From Lasiosphaeria ovina (Eukaryota > Ascomycota > Sordariomycetes > Sordariales > Lasiosphaeriaceae), in contig JAULSN010000007.1 in the NCBI GenBank assembly GCA_033439765.1, positions 1,240,001-1,304,000 of the forward strand: DNA of 64,000 nucleotides, in the 5' to 3' direction. The stretch's first letter is position 1. Each line of letters opens with the position of its first letter. Positions 22,784 through 31,431 of this stretch are shown here, piece by piece. The notes under the pieces were generated by a model, which saw nothing but the letters and a program-made list of their open reading frames with translations, did no database searches and was not told the DNA's origin. A program made the position numbers and the translations under genes.

Positions 22784-25081
22784 CGGATAGGCGGTGCTTT
22801 CGTGGACAAAGTGAGGCTCGGTATTCCAAAGTGGCATCCTGTGCTTCGCGACGGGCAGTCGTACGGCCCCCAAGAAAAGACGGATTGTTTCAGTGAATGG
22901 GAAAAATCTACCGTATGGACATTGTGCCCTCGTGAATAGTGCCACAACCGCGCGTCTCGAGACGTTGCGCCACCTCGGCACTGGAGGGGGGCTCTGCCAG
23001 CGTCCGACACCAAACGAGCAGCCGCTGGCTAGTGTGCTGTTGTAGATCAATCAATGTTTTGTTTACCTCTCGAGGGGGTTATGTACGTGAGTGGCGAGAG
23101 CCCTCGGCCAAACAAGCATGTGCTAAAAACAAGGAAAAAGGGGGCGATAGCAACCATTCGTTTGCCTCCCTTCCCCTCTTCCTCCATGATCCATCCACCA
23201 CACACAACCAAAACCCAACTGCAACCCTTTCGACAGAGAAACGACCAGGACCATCAATACAAAAAAAATTCAGTAGGAAAGCTGCACACATTCGCCAATC
23301 ATCGGAGCCTCGCAGATGGGTGGCGCAAGGGCAGCTATCTCTGAGAGAAGGCCCAGAGGTCTGTCTGTCTAGACCCAAGACAGGGAAAGTATCACCATTG
23401 TACAGTCGTCGTCCCCTGGTTCCGCACAAGTACCCCCCGAGTATCCGACCATTATTTGCCTCTCCCAGCACGAACGGAGCCAGCTTGAGAAAAGGGAGCG
23501 TCAAGACCAATCTTGTATCAACAGCACCATTTGCGTGTGTCCGCCATCCATCCATCCATCGACATTGTAGTCTAACGAGCCCGTCTACCCTATCGGAAAG
23601 ACACCACCATTTCTCTCGCGGACAAGGGTCGTGGTGTATGCATTCGGGGCATGAGGCCGCTACCACTCTCAAAAGGTCCAGACCGCAAAGTTCTGGCCAG
23701 AAGGTAGATAGGCAAATCCTAGGGCAAGCAAGTCCGGTTCGGGGGATAATGAAAGCATGCACTGCTGCAGACGTCACGACCCAATGATTGTCGGACGTAC
23801 GTAGCATGGATACTGGCTGAGGAAGAGGTAGGTAGGCCATGCAGATAGGTAGAACGACTGGCAGATAGAAAGACTGGCAGATAGATAGATGGATAGACAG
23901 ACATGATATGACACGACACACATAGGCAGACATAAAACACACACAGAGACAGAGAGAGGCAGCGATACACATCATGCAGACAACAGACGACCGTAATCCA
24001 GGACAGAACGAAAGAAAAAAGAGACGCATTCTTCCTATTTAGGTAGACAGGTAGTTCCAACAAGGAAATAAGTACCTCGTTGATAGACAGGGAGGGGTAT
24101 ACTTTCCAAGAAGAAATAAAGAAAATGAAGCCCCCCAACCAAGCTAAACAAACTAATGGTAGAATACTATATTTAAAAACTGCCTCCAGAGCCTCCATGT
24201 AAAAGCCATAGTCCATGATACGATATTACGATCCGTACTCTAGACAGAGGACGGACAGACGGACGGCAGCGGCGGAACCCTCCCGCCCACTTCTCCCTAA
24301 AAAGATAGCAAACTACCAACCACAAAACGAGTAGAGCCAAGAACAAACTCCGATATACCCATGCCGCATGAAATGGAAATGGAAATGGAATAGCAATGGG
24401 ATTGGGGGAGTGGTGAAGAAGGAGAGGGGGGAGGGGAAATGGTCAAGAAAACCATAACCAAAACCACGATAACAAACAAACCAAGAATAAACCATACCCT
24501 CTCCAACAGATGAGACGGACACAGACAGACTAACAACTTACACAACCGCCGACTCAATAAACGCGGCAAGCGCTCCTGTCTCGCTTCAATTCTTCCCGTC
24601 CGTTGTGTCCAAAAAAAAGAGCTCCTCAACCGCCCACTCCGCGCACAGAGGACATGTATGTCCGCATGGCATGGTATGACATGGGCATGGGCATGGGCAG
24701 CGGATATGGGGGGCATGGGAAACCCGCGCTAAAGTTGCAGAACCCAAACTAAATTAAACCAAAAAAAAAGAAAAGAATGGGAAAGTACAATATCCTAACT
24801 TCCAATGGTTCCAAGGCTACCTGCCGCAGCGTCGCACGCCCTCGGAGTTTTCCTTCAGCGAGGGGGATATGATTCGTCTCTGGGAGCTGTTTTCGATTTG
24901 AAATTCCTTTTGGTTCGTTTCGTTGGGGGGTTCATGGCGTGTGTGGGTGAGTACCTATGTGTATTGCATGTGTGGTCGTCCATTCCGTTTAGGGGAGTTG
25001 GTTGGCTGCCGGACGGAGAGACAGACACACACAGGAAGGCCCGCGAGGTTTCTTTCTTTCTTTTCCGTCTTGCGACTACTA

Positions 25082-27818
25082 CTATTTCTTCGCGTTCGCA
25101 GGGCCGTATTTGTCCTTCCAGATCCTAGTAGCAGCAGGTATGCCGTCATCAGCAGTCTGATAGGATAGGGGAATACGGAAATGCGAAGGTAGCCAGCCAG
25201 CCCATGGCTAAACACAGAAGACACATAAAAAAAGAGCAGAGATGGATGGAGGGCAGGGAAGGGAAGGGCTCGGTTTGTTGCAACACACAAATGCATGCTA
25301 TGCTACCTGCCAACCTGCCCGCCGAGCGGCCCGCCGCTAGCGGAGGCTCGCCGCAGGGCATTTTGGAGTTGACTTGGTGTGAATGTGTGTGTGTATGCAT
25401 GTCCAATCGGAAAGCATCACTTGATTGAGGAATGAATGGCAGCGCAGAGAAAGCAGCAGCAGCCAGCAGCAGCAGCAGCAACGCCCAACCGCTTGGCCTA
25501 GCTGAAGAAAAGGGACCGTCCGATGAAGGGATACATAGCCAAGGGGAGGGGCGTGGATGCAGCGACCCGAAAAAAGCAGGGCGGACGAAGAAGCTTGTGG
25601 ACGTGGGGAAAGCTGTCATGCATGCATGCATGCACTTTGAATGCATTGCAGGGGAGGGGGGACCAAGATAGGCTCGCGAGTTATCTTCAACGGCCGACAC
25701 GAGATGCAGTCTCTTGTCTCTCAGGACGACCCCACTGCTTCTATTACAGCTTTGAGGAAAGAAAAGATTGGCTGTTGTTGTGGGGGTGGCCAAAAGGGGA
25801 AAAGAAGAGGGCAATAACATAGAGGGACGCGTCGGGCCTAAAATGGCTTACCAGGTGTTGCCAATGATCTTGTTCCCGTTCTTCTCGGCTAGGCGATAAT
25901 ATCTCGCGGCGGCGAACTGTAGGGTCCAGGGAAGCGATCCCCTTCAAGTCAGCCTCGTGTGATACGTCTCTCGGAAGGGTCTCGGCGTCGCGGGGGAACA
26001 TGGGCCATCCGGCGGCTCTGATTCGTTGCCGCGCCAAAGCCTCATTGATGCCCAACTCCGAGATGCCCCAGCTGCTTCCAGTCGGCACGAGAGGGCTTGT
26101 CTCTGGAGGCGCCCCAGAAGGCACGAGCTGCGGCGCTGCGGCCAAAGCTGGCCAGGGCTAATTGTTGGGCACCGGCACCCGCCATGTCGTCCACGGCGTG
26201 GCGTGATATGTGATAGAAAAAGAGCCACCACAATGGTTGTTCTGAGACATGGACAACACTGACCTTGTCCTTTTTGGTGCCATATCCCTCGAGATAGCAC
26301 CACGCGACCTCATTCATTGCGTCTAGCGTGGGCGTAGAATGTCAGCTCTGGCTACCAAACACCAAGGGGCGAATTTGGCTTGCGTTGCTTGACAACGTAC
26401 CAGTGTCTCCCAGGTTTGCGGCCGTCTCGTAGTACTGCAACCCCCTCGCGTTAGTAATGTGGAATAGGGCGTCAATTCAAGGCCCGTCCGATCACGGCAA
26501 GTTTAGGGGTGACCGAGACAGTAAAACACGAACCTGCTTTGCGGCGATTGGGTCCTTGGGAATCCCCCAGCCGTGGCGAAAGCAATTCGCCAATTCGAAG
26601 ATGGCCAGGACGAGCTCGCCCTTGGCCGCTCCTCCCTTCTTCAGACCCGCCTGCAGCGCGAGCTGCTCGATCTCGGCGGCGTTTGACGCCGCAGCAGAGA
26701 GGTACTTGACGGCCGCCGCCGCGTCGGGGGTGCATCCCCATCCGTGCCTAGTTTCGCGTGTAAGCCCGTGAAATGGATCGTGACTGGGCAATGCCTCCAT
26801 TGCGTGGCCGCTGCCATGGCCATACGATGCATCCCCACGAGGAACGCACGTCCCGAGGGCCGTGACCACGGATGCATGAGGCACGTACGGGGCGCGGGGG
26901 GGGGGGGGGGGAGGACTGGGAAGCCAAGCGGAACGTTCCCTCCTCCACACGCGCACGCAGACACCCAAAGGGTCCGGGTATGTGGCGCGGCGATGCAACA
27001 GGGAGGGAAGGCACACAAGACACACACAAGCACCACATAGACAGCACATACCTGAGAGCGAGCCCGTACAAAACCTGGCTAAGTGGGTTGTTGGCGCCCT
27101 TGGGATCCGCGAGCCGGCCAAATAGCGCCGTCGACTCTTCCAGCATGCCGGCCTCGTGGAGGCGGATGGCTTCCTGGATGTCCTCATCGATGGCCTTGGA
27201 CGACACGACGCCCTTCTGGGGGCCGGGGATCGAGGACGGGGCTTCCTCGCTCGACCCGTCGCCGCCACCCATGCGCAAGTGCGCGAGGTCGTAGCTGACG
27301 CCGCGGGTGGGCGAGGCTGGGCGGCTGCGGTTCTCCTCGTTCTTGCGGGCCAGGATGGTGGCGCGCTTCTCCCACTGCAGCTCGGTGCCCTCGTCGTTGT
27401 CGGCGCCGGCGGGCAGCCTGATCTCGGGCAGGTCTTCGGGTACGTTCTCGGAGCTGGCGGGGCTGCGGCTCAGGTGCAGGCGCTGCGACAGGCGCTTGCC
27501 CCCGGTCGAGGCGCTCTTGCTGCTCGACACGGACTCGCTACGGCTGCGGGCGCTGCTGCGGAAGACGCCGCTGAGGCGCGACTTGCTGCCCGACTTGGAG
27601 TCGACTGTCAGGTACGACGAGGCATCATCGCCGTCGGGGCCGCTGCCGGGCGGTGCGCCGGGCGGGTGGATGACCTCCTCCGTGTATGTGTCGGAGCGGA
27701 CAAACGTGAACTCGGGCGTGGCAAGGCGCGAGCCGTGGCCTTGTCCGTGGCCGTGATCGTCGCCGTCGCCGTCGTCGTCAAGCCCCGGCTTCTTCTTGAG
27801 GAGATCGCGGAGGCCCAT
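25082..27818 (-). CDS. Sel1-repeat protein, Nif1/Dsf2-like
   Basis: Cytoplasmic scaffold-type protein of 393 residues. Exons: 27818-27052, 26747-26534, 26434-26401, 26322-26264, 25916-25852 and 25124-25082. The N-terminus MGLRDLLKKK starts a disordered Ser/Asp-rich region to about residue 190. Sel1 (TPR-like) repeats follow, marked by LHEAGMLEESTALFGRLADP, LANCFRHGWGIPKDPIAAKQ, EVAWCYLEGYGTKKDK and AARYYRLAEKNGNKIIGNT. Fungal relatives include S. pombe Nif1, a negative regulator of the mitotic kinase Nim1/Cdr1, and yeast Dsf2; that role here is inferred from family. Introns are 304, 99, 78, 347 and 727 nt, several much longer than elsewhere in the window. The last exon (IWKDKYGPANAKK) matches the expected IWKxKY ending, which is why I accept the 727-nt intron. 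If that intron is kept, the protein ends at TGG TAA (25852-25848). Confidence 0.85.
26896..26911. repeat. G16 homopolymer in an intron
   Basis: Sixteen consecutive G on the plus strand (C16 in the transcript), inside the first intron (27051-26748) of the Sel1-repeat gene. Confidence 0.9.
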
Positions 27819-28930
27819 GGCCGAGTCAAACGAGATCAGGCCGGCCGCGGGGCTGTATGCTGTGTTTGTGTTTGTGTTGTGCAGTACGGACCGGACCGAA
27901 CGGAACGCTGTGGCTCCTTGCAGGTGGTTTGTTTGGCTGGTCTCTCTGTCTGCCGTCGGGGGCGGTTTCGAATCGGAATCGGCTTCGTGTGTGTTGGGTG
28001 CGTCGCTGGCCGTCTCTATCCCGTGCAGAGAGCCCGGGTTCCTTGATTGCGTGTTGTTTTCCTATTATTATTCTTTTTCTTGTTCGTCTGTTGGCAGCTC
28101 CCTCCCACTGGACACTCAGTCTACCACGGCACGACGGGATCGTTGCGGGCGGCGGGTACGGCGGGGTCGTGGTTTTTTGGCCCTTGGCTGCCCGGGGTCG
28201 CGTATAAGTAAAGAACTGGTTGGATGGGACGGCTGCTGCCCGGCAAAGGCGCACCTTCTCAGCGCAAAAACGGGACAAGAAGCTGGAAGAAGAAGCTATA
28301 CCTACTCAGGTGCACCATGCAGCAATCAATGGCTGCTGTTCGCGCTGAGATCCTCTTGAGGCCGTAGGCGACATTGCAGCCTTCTTCAGCCTTTCAGCGG
28401 CTGGGCGGCTCTGAAGATTGGATGATGTTCCATGCCCAGAAGCAGAAGGGAGAGCGCTGGCGCTGTCGCTGGGGCGGAGCAGCAGCTGCCACCCATCCCC
28501 GCCACAAATTGGTAACCCGTTCGAGCCGCGTATCGCCATTCCAGGCAGGGCAAAGTGTCTCAGGGGCATCGCAAAAACGAGGCAGAGTGCAGATTGGTCA
28601 GGCGGAATGCGCCTGGAGATGGAACATCATTCTCTGATGCTGGACGAGGTCTGTGGGCAAGACGTGCATCGGAAAACCCAAAGCCATCTTGGCATGTAAG
28701 AAAAATGGGCCCAGTTGCAGGTGGAAATTGGAAGATAACTTAATCATTCATCAGTATAGAACACGGTGCTGCACGTTCCGGGAAAGGCGCCCTCCCCAAC
28801 TCTCCTCATTTGGTTTAGCGCGGCCATTCCCCTTGACTAGTATGGCCTCGCCATTTTCTTGAGCACGTACCCCTCCAGTGGCTTCTTCCAGCATCTCACA
28901 GATCCCAACTTCAAACTTCAACGCTTCGCC
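27819..28930. other. Intergenic between Sel1-repeat gene and accessory gene
   Basis: 27819-28250 is upstream of the minus-strand Sel1 gene and should contain its promoter. 28300-28930 precedes the plus-strand accessory gene. No other gene or RNA is recognised. Confidence 0.55.
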
Positions 28931-29951
28931 ATGGCGGCAATCATATCGAGGTCGACGACATCTCCGTCGGTGTCTGCTTCGTCGGTATCGGCTTCATCGG
29001 CAGTCCCGTCGGCGTCTACCATACTTTCTTCAGTTACGTCGACAAAGGATCGCGATCCCCCGAAAGATAGCGATCCCCCGACCGTACGATTCACTAATAC
29101 GCAAGATCTCTTCAATACCATTGATTCCACTACTGGGGATTTCCTTGCCGTCACAAGTATAATATTACCCTCTTATTTCTATATAATATACTAATTATTT
29201 AGATGTCTCTCCTAATCAATTCACCGAAATCGAGCGTGAGCAAGAGAAGCGACGCCGCAAGTTCCGTTTTCGCCGCTACGATAGTAATTCCCAGATCTTG
29301 ATCATCACGATCCCAACCGATATACACGAGGCCCTTCACCTGGGAATTTATATGCGGTATTATACCCAGCTTGCCCGGAATGGTACGGAGGAAAGTTGGA
29401 AAGATATTGGGACTGCAAAATTTCGGCAACAAGGTCATCCTGGAGGAGGTGGTAGTCAAGGCGATTCGACAGGCGGTCCATGGCCGGAACGTGCAGGAGC
29501 AGGTAATTGGCCAACACTAGTCATTGAGTCTGGGTATTCCGAAACATTACTCGAGCTTTATAAGGATATGCAGTGGTGGTTTCAGGCATCGAACCACGAG
29601 GTTAAGATTGTTATTCTGGCGAAATTTGACGACCAGCAACACCACATTTTGCTAGAGAAATGGGAGGAAGAAATCTCGAGCCCACAAGGAGCGATCACGC
29701 GGAGTCGGGCTGCTGCTATGTCGCAGCAGAATGGTGTTCTCAACCCAGTGAGACGGCAGTCAATCACCATCACCCGCGATGAGACAACAAATCCAGTATC
29801 GTACAATGTTACTAGGGGGGCATTAGTACTAGGATTTCGACTTCTTTTTCTTCGCGATCCAGGCCCGCAAGAGGGAGATTTTGTACTTAGCATTCAGGAC
29901 CTGCAGCTATATGCAGAGAAGGTCTGGGCTGAGCTGCCGAGGTCAGACTAG
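28931..29951 (+). CDS. Fungal accessory protein, possible Uma2/restriction-endonuclease-like core
   Basis: Predicted protein of 324 residues; exons 28931-29156 and 29203-29951, intron 46 nt with CTAAT branch and TTTAG acceptor. The ATG at 28931 sits in a strong context (GCCATGG). Residues 1-75 are Ser/Thr-rich and probably disordered. The second exon begins with a basic stretch (EKRRRKFRFRRYD), then ILIITIPTDIHEALHLGIY, QGHPGGGGSQGDSTGGPWPE, WPTLVIESGYSETLLELYKD and EVKIVILAKFDDQQHHILLE. I recall similar uncharacterised proteins as common, multicopy and patchy in Sordariomycetes genomes. The P-x-L-V-I-E...S-E-T pattern followed by a hydrophobic strand ending in K resembles the Uma2/PD-(D/E)xK arrangement, but this is inference. 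The gene is more AT-rich than its neighbours and sits beside a tRNA. Confidence 0.75.
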
Positions 29952-30392
29952 CCAATTAGAAATCAGTATTGATGGCCCAATACACAGGTTCCCACACGGT
30001 ACTTGTAAGAGACTTATGTACTTGGTATCGAAGCCGCCGAAAATGGCGACACGCGCCAGCCAAACTCGGCGGCCAGAACACCGTATTCTCTGTTTCTGGA
30101 GTAATAATAACTTGACCTTGTCACTCGTCTAAAGTCAGTGTGCCCTACGGAGTATATCTGGGTTCACTACTCCGTAAAACCAGATGCATTGGGAACATGT
30201 GAAACTAGAAAGAAGGCTGGTAGGAAGGAAGAATTCTGTGTCGTTTTGCTCTTATTAGCGGCGGAATAAAGTTGTCTTTAGCACAATGTCAGGCAACTGA
30301 TTTCAGTTACACTGCGGCAGAGGGATACTCATTTTCTTCTGTAGGCAGTTGGATATAGAAGGAAATTCCATACTGGAATTATAAGAAACAAA
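29952..30392. other. Intergenic AT-rich stretch with a short inverted repeat
   Basis: Between the accessory gene and the tRNA. Contains TACGGAGTA at 30146-30154 and its reverse complement TACTCCGTA at 30168-30176, able to form a 9-bp hairpin with a 13-nt loop. Nothing else recognised. Confidence 0.6.
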
Positions 30393-30491
30393 GCCCGGTT
30401 AGCTCAGTTTGGTTAGCAGCGTCGTACTAATACCGTCGAAAGGCAGTATCTGGTTATGCGAAGGTCAACAGTTCAATCCTGTTACTGGGCA
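30393..30491 (+). tRNA. tRNA-Ile (anticodon AAT) with a 23-nt intron
   Basis: A complete cloverleaf can be drawn. Acceptor stem GCCCGGT pairs with ACTGGGC (one G-U), discriminator A at 30491. The T arm AACAG/TTCAATC/CTGTT is perfect and the variable loop is AGGTC. The anticodon stem TCGTA (30422-30426) pairs with TGCGA (30457-30461) only if a 23-nt intron is removed at 30433-30455, just after position 37, the canonical site. The anticodon is AAT at 30429-30431 (Ile). The D stem GCTC/CAGC has one mismatched pair. A T6 run follows as terminator. Confidence 0.92.
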
Positions 30492-30497
30492 AATTCA

Positions 30498-30503
30498 TTT
30501 TTT
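30498..30503 (+). terminator. RNA polymerase III terminator of tRNA-Ile
   Basis: Run of six T seven nucleotides after the tRNA 3' end. Confidence 0.8.
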
Positions 30504-31431
30504 GTGTTTTATATCTTTTTATCACTCTGCTTTTATTCTATATTTCCTGATGCAAGACGCATATCCTGTATCCTCTCACCATGATTGTCTTATTTCTCTT
30601 ATTTAGCTGAACCCATCGAGAGCGTTTGTCGCCGATGACACCGGTGGTGAACTGTTCTAGAGCTCTCGCCTCATTTCCGACATTTTGTCAATTTACCCAA
30701 CAAATCCATCACAGCCTAGCGGATTTCTGGGCAATCGCAAGCCGGGCTATTGCCTGCTGACGCAGATAAATGGCGAGCAGGCAGGGTGCCTATTGGCTCC
30801 GGAGGTCGGCTGACGGCCGCTAGTGCTTCCTAGCGTCGGTCGAATTGGTTTAGAATAGCGGGACTAAGTCCGTATTCAGAAACTAGCTGCATATCGCCAG
30901 CCACAAGCTGTTTCTCGTCCGTATCCGAGGCCGCGAGTCCGCGATAACCATGCAAGATTAATCAGGGCAGTTCCGATTGTTCGGGTGCGTGGAATTCTGG
31001 TTCCTCTTTTCACCTCTTGCCTGCCCTGTGTGCGTGTGCGAGTGCAAGTGCAAGTGCAAGTGCAAATGCTGCTGGCCATTCCATGGCAGACCTGGCAGGA
31101 GTCTGAACAGGAAGGAGCAGAGCGCGTTTGGGTACTACCAGTGCTGTATCTTGGGAGAGCAAGCTCGACTGGGCTGTAAGAAAGAAGCCCCATGGAAGGC
31201 AAGAGCAACAGAAAAGGCACACCGACTTGAATCCGACCAATCCGGCCGTCTCTCTTCCCGGGTCTCGTCGACACCAACATCGAGCTTGAACTCCACGTCG
31301 AAATCGAACCGAACTGCCGCACGAAATCCGAAAATCAAGCTCCATGTCAAACGCGGTCGTGGAAACGAAGCCCTCAAACTCGGATCGCGACGGCAGCTTT
31401 AGCTTCAGCTTCAGTAGCAGCAGCTGCCGCC
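30504..31431 (+). promoter_or_regulatory. Upstream region/leader of the repeat-protein gene
   Basis: The region between the tRNA terminator and the ATG at 31432. It contains a hexamer microsatellite (GTGCAA)4 at 31042-31065. The last 200 bp are rich in short purine and AGC-type motifs. No separate gene is recognised. Confidence 0.5.

Larger units (their letters stand above)
19199..25081. other. 5.9-kb gap between convergent genes, microsatellite-rich
   Basis: 3' flanks of the bZIP gene and of the Sel1-repeat gene plus about 5 kb of DNA without a recognisable gene. It holds poly-T/poly-A tracts (19670-19685, 20424-20437), CCTA repeats (20021-20037), a G19 run, GCATGC repeats (22125-22143), a CACTGG repeat, ATCC and GATA repeats (23550-23570, 23850-23900), and GGAAAT and CATGGG hexamer tracts (24371-24388, 24680-24697). 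Open frames of up to 316 codons exist on both strands but consist of low-complexity sequence. Confidence 0.6.

Noticed and set aside
22939..24029. Frames of 282 (plus) and 316 (minus) codons
   Set aside because: Overlapping on opposite strands, microsatellite-containing, no recognised motif.
27156..28046. 296-codon plus-strand frame
   Set aside because: Antisense to exon 1 of the Sel1-repeat gene; composition is Gly/Ala/Val shadow sequence.
28505..28520. GTTCGAG as a possible tRNA B box
   Set aside because: No matching acceptor, D or anticodon arms could be drawn around it.
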